Positions 1 to 8,374 of a stretch of DNA of 64,000 nucleotides are shown in pieces. The translations under genes were made by a program, and so were the position numbers. The stretch's first letter is position 1. The number at the start of each line of letters is the position of its first letter. This stretch comes from Rubrivivax sp. GTDB lineage: Bacteria > Pseudomonadota > Gammaproteobacteria > Burkholderiales > Burkholderiaceae_C. Under the pieces are notes generated by a model that was not told the origin of the DNA, did no database searches, and worked only from the letters and a program-made list of their open reading frames with translations. The stretch covers positions 62,001 to 126,000 of the forward strand of contig JAIXSE010000034.1 of NCBI GenBank assembly GCA_027484825.1, in the 5' to 3' direction.

Positions 1-85
1 CGGTGCCGGCGGCCTGCGCTGCATCGGCGCCGAGCCATGGCCCCGCTGCGGCGGGAAGGAGTTGAAGCAGACGTCGGCGGTTCAT
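1..85 (-). CDS. N-terminus of an exported protein (partial, runs off left edge)
   Basis: The minus strand opens with ATG 11 bases after the stop of the TonB-dependent receptor, so the two are probably one operon. The visible 28 residues begin MNRRRLLQLLPAAAG and continue into an Ala/Gly-rich hydrophobic stretch ending near AAQAAG. That is a signal peptide, and the RRRLLQ start resembles a twin-arginine signal. The rest lies outside the window, so the function cannot be named. Its place behind a LacI-controlled receptor suggests a periplasmic or secreted enzyme of the same uptake pathway, which is inference. Confidence 0.6.
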   Translation of the reverse strand, partial: MNRRRLLQLLPAAAGPWLGADAAQAAGT

Positions 86-95
86 CACGGGGGTC

Positions 96-2582
96 TCAGA
101 AGTCATAACGGGCCTGCACGCCGAAGTAGCGCTGGTCATCACGCGGCACCCAGCGGTTGACATAGGTCGAGCCGCGACCCAGGAAGGAGGCATAGGACCG
201 GTTCAGCAGGTTCCTGGCCAGCAGCGACACCCGCCAGCCCTGCGTCGACTGGACCACGGCAACGCCTGCGTTCCAGATGCCGTAAGCACCCTGCTGGGTA
301 TCTGCATACTGGCCGATGTCGTATTGCACGCGGCTCTGCCAGGCGTAGTCGGTGGACAGTTCCAGCTGCCGTCCCTGGTCCAGCGGCCAGCGGTACTGCG
401 TCTGCACCGTGGCCTTCCAGTCCGGCGAGAAGGGCAGCGGTTTTCCATTGACGGCGCAACTGGCGGCGGCGCCGACGGGGCAGTTGAACGCGTCGATGCG
501 GGCATGCACGTAGGCCGCCGCGCCAGACAGCGTCCACTGCCGCGTCAACTGGGCCTGCACATCCAGCTCCAGTCCACGACTGGACACCTTGCCCGCATTG
601 ATCAGTCGGGTGACGACCGTGCCATCCACCGTGTCGTAGAAGTTGGCCTGGTAGTTTTGATAAGAGGTGGAGAACGCGGCCGCATTCACCCGCAGGCGTC
701 GGTCCAGCCATTCGGACTTCAGCCCCAGCTCGGCGCTGTTGGATGTCTCCGGCCGCAGGGCCAGGGTGTCGCGGGCCAGCATGTTGAAAAAGACATTGAA
801 GGCCGGGCCCTTGTAGCCCCGGGTGTAGACGGCATAGCTGGAGACGGTCTCGGACCAGTCATGCTGCACCCCCAGGCGTCCGGACCGGCCGATGGCCTGG
901 GTGTCTCCGGCCAGGGCCACCGCCGGATTCACGCCAGGAATCGCGCCATTGAACTGCGCGTCCGGTGTGCTGCGATCCCGCGCATGGGTGAAGTTGAGAC
1001 GGTCCTGTGTCCAGCGTGCGCCGGCGATGAAGCGCCAGTCCTCGGTCAGATGCCAGCGCCCTTCGCCGAAGACCGCCGTGCTGTGGCTGTTGCTGCGGTA
1101 GTGCGCTTCACCCCAGTCCGCGTAGGAGGTGCCGCTGGCCACCACCCGCTGCACATCACGGCGGTAGGTTTCGCGGTCCCGGGTGTGGAAGGTGAGCAGG
1201 CCTGCGACATAGTCGATGGGCAGGCCGAAGTTGCTGTTCAGCGGCGAGGCCAGCCGCAGCTCCTGCGACAGCTGCTCAAAGTTCAACGTGCCGTGGTCGT
1301 GCGACTGCGGCAACCCGACGGCCGCGGCAGACAACCGGTCTCCATCCTGCACCTGACGGTTGTTCCAGGCGCGCCAGCCGGTGATGGCCGTCCACTGGTG
1401 ACCGGCGGGGCCGCGACCTTCGTATTGCAGCGTGACCCCTCGATTGAGGTCGGTCACCGTGGTGGCCAGGTTGGTGTTGATGCTGCGGTTGTCGTCGCTG
1501 GCCTGGACCGGTGCCAGGGCCGCAGCAAAGGCTGGATAGTCGGTGACGACGCCGCTGGGGTAGGCCGTCAATCGGGTGCGGGTGACCACGCCGTTGGGAA
1601 TGTCATCCTTGGAGCGAAGGACATCGGCACTGAGCGTCAGGCGGTTGTCCCGGTCAATGTCCCACTGAAGGCGACCGCGGGCACCGCGTTTGTCATAGCC
1701 GTTGACCCGGCTGCCATCGTGCAGGTTGCGCACGTTGCCGTCCTCATGGCCAGCGAGCAGATTCAGCGATGCCTTCACACCAGCGGCCACCGGCCCGGAG
1801 ATGCCCGCGCGCAGCCGGGTCTCGTTGCCGAAACCGGCATGGCTGATGTCGACGTAACGCTCCAGCGACGCGGCCGGCTCCCGGCTGACGATGTTGATCA
1901 CACCGGCGGAGGCGTTCTTGCCGAACAAGGTGCCTTGCGGGCCGCGCAGCACTTCGATGCGCTGCACATCCAGCAGGTCCAGCGTGCTCTGCCCGGGGCG
2001 GGCCAGCACCACGCCGTCGATCACGGTGGCGACCGTCGGCTCGACGCCCGGTGAGGTGGAGATGGTGCCCACGCCGCGCAGGAAGAGGGAGGTGTCCTTG
2101 TTGGAAGCGCCCGTGCGGAAGTTGAGGCTGGGGACCTGGCTGGGCAGGCTGGCCAGGGTGTGACGCTGAGCCAGCTCCAGCGCGTCGCCGTCCAGCACCG
2201 ATACGGCCACCGGCACCCGCTGCAGGGACTCGCTGCGCTTGGCGGCGGTCACCGTGACCGTGGGCAGGGCGGCGCTGGGGGACGACGACGGCAAGCCCTC
2301 GGCACCGGCGGATGTCGGCTCGACAGGGGCCGCAGTCGTCTTGGTTTGCGCATCGGTCTGAGCTTGGCTCTGCACCTGGCTTTGCACTTGGCTCTGGGCT
2401 CCAGTCTGCGCCTGGGCCGACGAAGCCGCCGCCATCAATGCCGCCAGCGTGAGGGGCGTCAGCGCCATCGGTGCCAGCGTCCGAGCGGCCCTGCGACCCA
2501 GGCGTCGCCCGGGACGCGGGACCGTCCCGGGACGGCGGGTTGCCCGCTGAAGGAATGGATGCCCGATGGACCTGGGACGCAT
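96..2582 (-). CDS. TonB-dependent outer-membrane receptor
   Basis: An 828-residue receptor of the size usual for TonB-dependent transporters. A long basic signal peptide ends near AAASSAQAQ. A Gln/Ser/Thr-rich linker follows, then a plug domain with typical text (LRGVGTIS, VLRGPQGTLFGKNASAG, GVINIVSREP), then a beta-barrel ending in the terminal Phe expected for outer-membrane insertion. It should take up a siderophore-sized or oligosaccharide ligand with TonB-ExbBD energy. The start was placed at 2582 because GGAG lies just upstream and the signal peptide follows; the frame stays open 24 codons further and crosses the operator. It diverges from a LacI-type regulator with a palindrome between them, so the ligand is probably a carbohydrate or sugar acid (inference). 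The ligand itself cannot be read from the sequence. Confidence 0.9.
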   Translation of the reverse strand: MRPRSIGHPFLQRATRRPGTVPRPGRRLGRRAARTLAPMALTPLTLAALMAAASSAQAQTGAQSQVQSQVQSQAQTDAQTKTTAAPVEPTSAGAEGLPSSSPSAALPTVTVTAAKRSESLQRVPVAVSVLDGDALELAQRHTLASLPSQVPSLNFRTGASNKDTSLFLRGVGTISTSPGVEPTVATVIDGVVLARPGQSTLDLLDVQRIEVLRGPQGTLFGKNASAGVINIVSREPAASLERYVDISHAGFGNETRLRAGISGPVAAGVKASLNLLAGHEDGNVRNLHDGSRVNGYDKRGARGRLQWDIDRDNRLTLSADVLRSKDDIPNGVVTRTRLTAYPSGVVTDYPAFAAALAPVQASDDNRSINTNLATTVTDLNRGVTLQYEGRGPAGHQWTAITGWRAWNNRQVQDGDRLSAAAVGLPQSHDHGTLNFEQLSQELRLASPLNSNFGLPIDYVAGLLTFHTRDRETYRRDVQRVVASGTSYADWGEAHYRSNSHSTAVFGEGRWHLTEDWRFIAGARWTQDRLNFTHARDRSTPDAQFNGAIPGVNPAVALAGDTQAIGRSGRLGVQHDWSETVSSYAVYTRGYKGPAFNVFFNMLARDTLALRPETSNSAELGLKSEWLDRRLRVNAAAFSTSYQNYQANFYDTVDGTVVTRLINAGKVSSRGLELDVQAQLTRQWTLSGAAAYVHARIDAFNCPVGAAASCAVNGKPLPFSPDWKATVQTQYRWPLDQGRQLELSTDYAWQSRVQYDIGQYADTQQGAYGIWNAGVAVVQSTQGWRVSLLARNLLNRSYASFLGRGSTYVNRWVPRDDQRYFGVQARYDF

Positions 2583-2627
2583 GGCGATCTCCGTTTTTTG
2601 CAGAAGCGATTCAAGAATCCAGCGCAG

Positions 2628-2641
2628 TGTTAGCGCTAACA
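2628..2641. promoter_or_regulatory. LacI-family operator palindrome
   Basis: TGTTAGCGCTAACA is a perfect 14-base palindrome with the central CG typical of LacI/GalR-family sites. It lies between the divergent receptor and LacI-type genes, 46 bases from the receptor start and 95 from the regulator start. It fits repression of the receptor operon and autoregulation. Confidence 0.75.
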
Positions 2642-2735
2642 TGAATCGCATCATCCAGACGCCGGACCGTCACGGTCAAAGCAGAAAAAATGATTAGGTT
2701 GCTCGATTTCCGCAGTCGCGTCGGTCTGGGGACCC

Positions 2736-3755
2736 ATGCGTAGGCGCCGCGCCACCGCCCGGCCCACCCTGGCCGATGTCGCCTTGCAGGCCGGTGTATC
2801 GGCCATCACCGTGTCGCGTTTTTTCAATGCCCCGGAGCGGGTGGGGGCGGATGCACGCGGCCGTATCCAGACGGCTGTGGAGGCGCTGAATTACGTGCCC
2901 AATCTGGCCGCTGGCGGCTTGGCCTCGGCGCACAACAAGGTGGTGGCCATGGTGGTGCCCAACATCTCGGGGCCGATCTTTGCGCACACGCTGCAGTCGC
3001 TGTCGGACGGCTTGTCCGCTGCGGGTTATCAACTGCTGCTGGCCTCCAGTTATTTTTCGCTGGATGCGGAGGAGCGCGCGGTGCGGGCCTTCCTGGGCTG
3101 GCAGCCCGCCGCGCTGGTGCTGACCAGCCGGCACCACAGCCCGGGCACCGAGCGTCTCATCGACTCCGCCGGCATCCCGGTGATCGAGACCTGGGACCTG
3201 GCGCAGCGGAGAACGCCCCTGCAGATCGGGTTTTCGCACCGGCAGGTGGGCCGGGACGGCGTGCGGTATCTGGTTGAACGCGGCTATCAGCGCATCGCCT
3301 TCGTGCACAACAGCGCCGCTGGCGACATCAGCGCCAAGGAGCGATGTGAAGGCTATTCCGACGCCCTGAAAGCATTGGGTCGCACGCCGCTGCCTGTCAC
3401 GCCCAAAGACCCGGACCCGATGGCGGCGGGGGCCGAAGCCCTGGGGATGCTGCGGGCCCAAATGCCCGCAATGCCCAGGCCGGACGCTGTCTTCTTCGCC
3501 AACGACAACCTGGCCTGCGGCGCGCTGCTGGCTGCACTGCGTCAGGGCCTGCGCGTGCCGCAGGACATCGCGCTGTTCGGCTTTGGTGATTACGCCTTCT
3601 CGGACAAGCTCATGCCCAGTCTGAGCACAATCCGGCCGCCGGCCCGCGAGATCGGCCACTGCGCTGCGCAGCACATTCTGACGCTGGCAGCCGGCGGGCA
3701 GCCGCCGCCGCACACGTCATTGCCTTGCGAGCTCATTGCGCGCGAAAGCGCGTGA
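2736..3755 (+). CDS. LacI/GntR-type transcriptional repressor
   Basis: A 339-residue LacI-family protein of standard length. The N-terminal helix-turn-helix and hinge helix are clear (TLADVALQAGVSAITVSRFF, then ALNYVPNLAAGGLAS). A periplasmic-binding-protein-like effector domain follows (VVAMVVPNISGPIFAHTLQS; DAVFFANDNLACGALLAALR; LFGFGDYAFSDKLMPSLSTI). The HTH and hinge resemble the gluconate repressor GntR more than LacI itself, so a sugar acid effector is possible but unproven. It is divergent from the TonB-dependent receptor with a perfect LacI-type palindrome between them, which makes it the likely repressor of that operon. Confidence 0.9.
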   Translation: MRRRRATARPTLADVALQAGVSAITVSRFFNAPERVGADARGRIQTAVEALNYVPNLAAGGLASAHNKVVAMVVPNISGPIFAHTLQSLSDGLSAAGYQLLLASSYFSLDAEERAVRAFLGWQPAALVLTSRHHSPGTERLIDSAGIPVIETWDLAQRRTPLQIGFSHRQVGRDGVRYLVERGYQRIAFVHNSAAGDISAKERCEGYSDALKALGRTPLPVTPKDPDPMAAGAEALGMLRAQMPAMPRPDAVFFANDNLACGALLAALRQGLRVPQDIALFGFGDYAFSDKLMPSLSTIRPPAREIGHCAAQHILTLAAGGQPPPHTSLPCELIARESA

Positions 3756-3865
3756 ATGCATGGGCAGTAGGCGCATATTGCTGCGGTGCATCACGCAATG
3801 GCATTGCGGTTTTCACACAGGAATCACAGGCCGCGGTGTACAACCCACTTAGGCGCCGTCTGAGT

Positions 3866-3879
3866 GGAGGGCGCCCTCC
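3866..3879. repeat. Perfect 14-base palindrome in intergenic region
   Basis: GGAGGGCGCCCTCC is a perfect palindrome about 57 bases upstream of the small gene at 3936. It could be a protein-binding site or the tip of an RNA structure. Nothing else is recognisable between 3756 and 3935. Confidence 0.35.
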
Positions 3880-3935
3880 CTGTCGGCAATACCGTCCATA
3901 GCGCCTGTAGGCCGTTGGTCTCAGGCCCGTTGTGT

Positions 3936-4166
3936 ATGCAGCAGACCGCCACTTCCCGTCAGCACAAAGGCCGCACCTATCTGCTTGCGGCCCGAGGGTC
4001 CGGCCCCTTCCAGGGGCGCTTCCTGCTGCGAGGGCAGGATGATGGCCAGGTCGACACCAGCCGATGGCATGAGCTGGACGATGAATGGGCCAGCGAGGAA
4101 GAGGCCCTGCACCATGCCGACCAGGTGGCGCGTCAATACATCACCACCTTTGCGGATCAGGCCTAG
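3936..4166 (+). CDS. Small hypothetical protein (76 aa)
   Basis: A hydrophilic 76-residue protein with no signal peptide or membrane segment. The N-terminal half is basic (SRQHKGRTYLLAARG) and the C-terminal half acidic and probably helical (ELDDEWASEEEALHHADQVA). I do not recognise the family. The start at ATG 3936 is preferred over a GTG at 3864, because the upstream codons are low-complexity and overlap a palindrome, but no strong ribosome binding site supports either. It reads with good third-position GC like its neighbours. Confidence that it is a real gene is moderate. Confidence 0.45.
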   Translation: MQQTATSRQHKGRTYLLAARGSGPFQGRFLLRGQDDGQVDTSRWHELDDEWASEEEALHHADQVARQYITTFADQA

Positions 4167-4334
4167 CCATGGGCCCTCCATCGGGCAGCGTGGGGCCGCT
4201 TTCGCCACCCCGTGCGAAATCTTTGCCGCAGCGAGCACGGCTTCCCGGTGGAAGCGGCGCGTCACGGCGACCTGGGCCTGGGTGCGCCGCCTGCCGTAGA
4301 GCAGCCATCCACATTTCCACTGAAAGGATTTCCC

Positions 4335-4640
4335 ATGAGCAGCCTCACTCGAATCGCCGTCCTGACCGGCGTCGCCGCCCTCGGCTACTACGCCATGCGC
4401 GGTGCCCGCGCCTCCCTGAGCACCGGCTGGCAACGCCACGGCGAGCAGCCCGCCATGCCCCTGGGCGACGGCATGGCGGCCACGCCGCTGACGCCCGGCG
4501 TCTCCAAGGCCGGCGGCACGGTCAATCCTGGCGAGGCGCTGAACCAGCAGAGCCGCCCGGCCGCTGGCTTCCCCAGCCGCGATTCCAACGACGGCAAGGG
4601 CGTCTCTCCGGGCCTGGGGGACTACGCCCGGGGCGCCTGA
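4335..4640 (+). CDS. Small membrane-anchored hypothetical protein (101 aa)
   Basis: Translation starts at ATG 4335 behind a good AAAGGA site. The first 20 residues form one hydrophobic helix (SLTRIAVLTGVAALGYYAM), followed by a polar Gly/Pro/Ser-rich tail without further hydrophobic segments. It is therefore a single-pass inner-membrane or signal-anchored protein facing the periplasm. No domain is recognised. It stands alone, 48 bases upstream of the diguanylate cyclase, and could share a transcript with it. Confidence 0.6.
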   Translation: MSSLTRIAVLTGVAALGYYAMRGARASLSTGWQRHGEQPAMPLGDGMAATPLTPGVSKAGGTVNPGEALNQQSRPAAGFPSRDSNDGKGVSPGLGDYARGA

Positions 4641-4688
4641 CCCTGCTCGGCTAAGATCGGCGCGTCTGCCCCTTTTGACGCGCCCATC

Positions 4689-5762
4689 TTGGAAGCCCTG
4701 ATCGCCCAGCTGTCCACCACTGTCCCGAAGGCGCGAAGCCTGGAACAGCTCACCCGTCCATTGCTGGACATGCTGGGCACCGTCACCGGCCTGGAATCGA
4801 CCTACCTCACCACGGTGGACGAGCGCGCGGCGCAGCAGCGGGTGGTCCTGGCCCGCAATGCAGGCACTCTGCAGATCCGCGAAGGCTTGGTGGTGGACTG
4901 GCAGGACACCCTCTGCCGCCGTGCGCTGGAGGAAGATCACCCCGTCACGCTGGATGTGCCGCAGCGCTGGCCCGACAGTGCAGCCGCCCGGCGCCTCGGC
5001 ATCCAGACCTTTGTCAGCACGCCCGTGCGCAGCGACGACGGCGCCCTGATCGGGACGCTGTGCGGCGCCAGTGCGCAGGCGCGGCCGGTGGATTCGCAGG
5101 CTTTGGCCTTGATGTCGCTGTTCTCGGCGCTAGTCGGGCAGTTCATCCAGCGCGAACGCCTGGTGGAGGAACTGAGGGCCGCCAATGAGCAACTGGCCAC
5201 CTTCGCCCTGACCGACCCGTTGACCGGTCTGCCCAACCGCCGGGCCTTGTTTGACGAGCTGCAACGCCTCATCCAGCGCGCCAGCCGGGACGGCAGCAGC
5301 GTGCTGGTGGGCTGCATCGACCTGGACGGCTTCAAGGCCATCAATGACCGGCTGGGCCATCAGCGCGGCGATCAATTCCTGCGGGAAGTGGCGCAGCGGC
5401 TGTCCCTGGAGATGCGCGGCTCGGACATGCTGGCCCGCATGGGGGGCGATGAATTTGTGGTGGTGGGTCCAGGCCTGGATTTGCGCGCGGGCCGGTCGGC
5501 GGAGCCGGGGGCGGTCATGGACCATCCCGAGGCTCTTCAGGCCGCAGCGACGCTGCAGCAGCGAGCCACTCTGGCCACAGTCGGCCGCTTCGAACTGGAC
5601 GGCGAGGCGGTTCAATACGCCGGCGCCAGCGTGGGGGTGGTGGCGCTGAATCCGGTGGGACTGACCGCCGAGGAGGCGCTGCATCGCGCGGATGCGCGGA
5701 TGTATGAGGTCAAGCGGGCCCGTCAGCAGCAGCGGCTGACGGTGCCAGAGGCAACCCCCTGA
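4689..5762 (+). CDS. GAF-GGDEF diguanylate cyclase
   Basis: A soluble 357-residue protein with an N-terminal GAF domain (about residues 10-155) and a C-terminal GGDEF domain (about 170-345). The cyclase active site is intact (ARMGGDEFVVV). An RxxD product-inhibition site (RGSD) sits five residues before it, so it should make cyclic di-GMP and be feedback inhibited. The GAF domain probably senses a small cytoplasmic ligand. The start is a TTG at 4689; the GAF fold needs these residues, but no clear ribosome binding site is visible. No EAL domain is present. Confidence 0.9.
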   Translation: MEALIAQLSTTVPKARSLEQLTRPLLDMLGTVTGLESTYLTTVDERAAQQRVVLARNAGTLQIREGLVVDWQDTLCRRALEEDHPVTLDVPQRWPDSAAARRLGIQTFVSTPVRSDDGALIGTLCGASAQARPVDSQALALMSLFSALVGQFIQRERLVEELRAANEQLATFALTDPLTGLPNRRALFDELQRLIQRASRDGSSVLVGCIDLDGFKAINDRLGHQRGDQFLREVAQRLSLEMRGSDMLARMGGDEFVVVGPGLDLRAGRSAEPGAVMDHPEALQAAATLQQRATLATVGRFELDGEAVQYAGASVGVVALNPVGLTAEEALHRADARMYEVKRARQQQRLTVPEATP

Positions 5763-5785
5763 CCCAGATCACCCGCTGGCCGATT

Positions 5786-6889
5786 TCATGCCCGTCGCAA
5801 CTTGGGCTCGTGGATCGGGCAACGATTGAAGGCGCCGCGGAACTGGCGTGAGGCGGCCAGCACCACCTTGCGGGCGCGATTCAAGCCGCCCAGCGGCCGG
5901 TGGGCCGCAATGCTGTGCCAGGGGTCGAAGGCCAGCTCGTCTTCTTCCACCTGACTGCGGCCCTGCAGCCAGCTCTGCTGGGTGGGCATCACCAGAGACG
6001 CCACCGGCACAAACGGACTGAGCGATTCCGGCCATTGCACCGATGCATCCTCGATCGGCATCTGTTGCGGGTCGGTGCACAGCTGCACCCGAAGTTCCCA
6101 TTGCGCCGGAGCACCGCCGCCATCGTGGAAAAACGCGGAGATGGCGTGGCGCTGCGCATCCTCCTCGTCGCTGGACAGCTTCTGGCCGGTGAGCGCGGTC
6201 AGCGAGGGAGAGACCGGTGCCAGGGCGAACTTGGCGATATAGGGGCCGTAGAGAAAGGGTGTCTGCGCATAGAAGGTGTCGCCGAGCGGGTGGGTGGCCG
6301 GCTCGCCGCCCATCGCCTTGAGGGTGTCGCTCTCACCCCCCAGGGCTTCCAGGACATGTTCTGCCGCTTGCAGCACGGACGACAGCATCTCCTTGGCTTC
6401 GGGGGCCTTTTCCGTGGTGCTGGCGAGCCGCTGGGCGTCCTTCAGAAACGCTTTGGGATCGGCGCGGGTGAAGGCGGGGGCATTGACCATCAGGAAGTCC
6501 TGGGTGTCATGGTCCCGCGATTCGGGGACCCGCTCGCCCGGCACCCGCATCAGCTTGAGCGCCACCGCCCGCGGCGTGGAGACCTGATCGGACAGTTGTT
6601 CTGCAGGAGGTGAGGAGAAGCGCATCAGCGCGCTGTAAGTGCCCGGCTGTGCAAACAGACCTTGTGCATACGCAGGGGGCAGGGCGTCCAGGACCGTCAG
6701 CTGGCCCCGAAGCAACGCATGACCCTTGGCATGGACGGCCCGGAATGCATGCCCTTCATACTCCGCCACGGTATGGGCCATGCCGAGAAAGACATCCACC
6801 AATTCGGCAATGGTGGCAATCTCGTCCGGCGCGGTCTGTTCCATGTCGGGGGTGAAGACAACCGGCTGGATGTCGGGCAAGGGACTCAT
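5786..6889 (-). CDS. Catalase-like haem protein (catalase-related family)
   Basis: A 367-residue protein of the short catalase-related family (SrpA-like), not a full 480+ residue catalase. It keeps the distal-histidine signature (FRAVHAKGHALLRG), the asparagine-containing segment (QDFLMVNAPAF) and the C-terminal HRPLGGLNRARK motif near the haem in this family. There is no signal peptide, so it is cytoplasmic. Relatives act as haem peroxidases on organic or lipid hydroperoxides, but the substrate here is not known. It starts at ATG 6889 with GGAG about ten bases upstream and is convergent with the cyclase gene. The 264 bases up to the acyltransferase start form a divergent promoter region without a recognisable site. 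Confidence 0.85.
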   Translation of the reverse strand: MSPLPDIQPVVFTPDMEQTAPDEIATIAELVDVFLGMAHTVAEYEGHAFRAVHAKGHALLRGQLTVLDALPPAYAQGLFAQPGTYSALMRFSSPPAEQLSDQVSTPRAVALKLMRVPGERVPESRDHDTQDFLMVNAPAFTRADPKAFLKDAQRLASTTEKAPEAKEMLSSVLQAAEHVLEALGGESDTLKAMGGEPATHPLGDTFYAQTPFLYGPYIAKFALAPVSPSLTALTGQKLSSDEEDAQRHAISAFFHDGGGAPAQWELRVQLCTDPQQMPIEDASVQWPESLSPFVPVASLVMPTQQSWLQGRSQVEEDELAFDPWHSIAAHRPLGGLNRARKVVLAASRQFRGAFNRCPIHEPKLRRA

Positions 6890-7153
6890 TCGAGGGCTCC
6901 AAGGATGCTAAGCCCTGCGCGGCAAGGTGCATGCCCGATGGCATCGGGGATCTGAGCGATTCCAGCCTTTCTGATTGCGCTGAAAAGGCAGGCGGAATGC
7001 CACCGGGTCCGCAATCAATCAATGCGAACAATGGGAGTGGGCCATGCCGCAAAGAGACGGCGAGGTTCTAATGGCAAACCCCGTGATATTGGGGCCAGGC
7101 GCGGCAAGCTGACCTGCGACACTCCGGCGTCTACGCTCCAGGCTGTGTCGCCC

Positions 7154-8329
7154 ATGACCCACGTGTCTTCCATGTCCGGCCCCAACCCTTCAGGGGGCCC
7201 CGCGCGGGGCTTCGGTCTGGACGCGCTGCGGGCGGCAATGACCTTGCTGGTGGTGCTGCACCACACGGCGATCACCTATGGCGCCATGGGCGGATGGTTC
7301 TACAAGGAAGTGTTGCCGGACGGCTCCCTGTCGTCCAAGCTGCTCATCTTCTTCTGCACCTTCAATCAGTCCTTCTTCATGGGCCTGTTCTTTTTGCTGG
7401 CGGGCTACTTCACGCCGGCGGCGATCCAGCGCAAAGGCATCGGGGGCTATCTCAGAGACAGAGCGATCCGCCTGGGCCTGCCTCTGCTGTTCTTTGGCTT
7501 TGTGCTGGGGCCGATGACGATTGCGCTGGCCCAGACGGCCAATGGGAAAGCCTTCACGGACACCCTTGCATTCCTGCTGCGCCACGGTGAATTCGAGCGC
7601 GGGCCGCTTTGGTTCTGCCAGGCCTTGCTGATGCTGGCCTGTGCGGCGGCGGTCGTTTTCAAGCTGAAGGGATTGCGGACGGTGCCGGTGCCGACGTCCT
7701 TCCAGCTCCTCATGGCCGCGCTGCTGACGGGCGCGGCCTCATTCGTGCTGCGTTTGTGGTGGCCGGTGGGGACGCAGTGGTGGGGGCTGCAACTGGGCTA
7801 CTTCGCCGGTTACCTCACGCTGTTCTGGGGCGGTTATGCGGCGGCCAGCACCCGCTGGCTCGAGCGGCTGGACCTGGGGCAGGTGCGGCAGTGGCGCCGC
7901 ATCCGCTGGTGCATCTTGCCGGTGCTGCCGGTGATGGCACTGGCCGCCCCCGCATTCCCCATGCTGAAGGGGGCGCCGGAAGGCGGTTGGCATGTGCTGG
8001 CCGCGGTGTACGCCTTCTGGGAGCCGCTGGTGGCCTGGGGGGTGATTCTGGGCCTGCTGTGGCGCTTCCAGCACCAGGTGGACGGTGGTCGACGGGTCTG
8101 GCGGTCGCTGGCTGAGCGGGCCTACACCCTCTTCGTGATTCACGCGCCGGTGGTGGTGGGCGTGGCGCTGTTGTGGCGGGATGTGCAGGCGCCTGCGCTG
8201 GTCAAGTTTGCGGTCACCGGGGGCGTGAGTTGCGTGGTGAGTTATCTGCTGGCCGGCGGATGGTTGTGGCTGTGGGGGCAGGTGACCTGGATGGGGGTGG
8301 GGGCGAAGGGACGGATTCGACCGTCCTGA
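7154..8329 (+). CDS. Membrane acyltransferase (acyltransferase 3 family)
   Basis: A polytopic membrane protein of about 391 residues with roughly ten hydrophobic segments. It opens with the family hallmark GLDALRAAMTLLVVLHH, whose Arg and His are the conserved active-site region. Members move acetyl, succinyl or other acyl groups from the cytoplasm onto periplasmic glycans, lipids or small molecules, including OpgC/MdoC-type modification of periplasmic glucans. The acceptor cannot be deduced. The frame is open upstream, but ATG 7154 lies 18 residues before the conserved start of the fold and is preferred. It is monocistronic, convergent with the hybrid kinase gene, and separated from it by 45 bases. 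Confidence 0.8.
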   Translation: MTHVSSMSGPNPSGGPARGFGLDALRAAMTLLVVLHHTAITYGAMGGWFYKEVLPDGSLSSKLLIFFCTFNQSFFMGLFFLLAGYFTPAAIQRKGIGGYLRDRAIRLGLPLLFFGFVLGPMTIALAQTANGKAFTDTLAFLLRHGEFERGPLWFCQALLMLACAAAVVFKLKGLRTVPVPTSFQLLMAALLTGAASFVLRLWWPVGTQWWGLQLGYFAGYLTLFWGGYAAASTRWLERLDLGQVRQWRRIRWCILPVLPVMALAAPAFPMLKGAPEGGWHVLAAVYAFWEPLVAWGVILGLLWRFQHQVDGGRRVWRSLAERAYTLFVIHAPVVVGVALLWRDVQAPALVKFAVTGGVSCVVSYLLAGGWLWLWGQVTWMGVGAKGRIRPS

Positions 8330-8374
8330 TGCCGCTGGGGAACCTGGCCAGGTTCCCGACCGCGGCCGATGGAA

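Noticed and set aside
4689..5762. GGDEF protein considered as a degenerate c-di-GMP receptor
   Set aside because: The GGDEF motif and RxxD site are intact, so an active cyclase is more likely.
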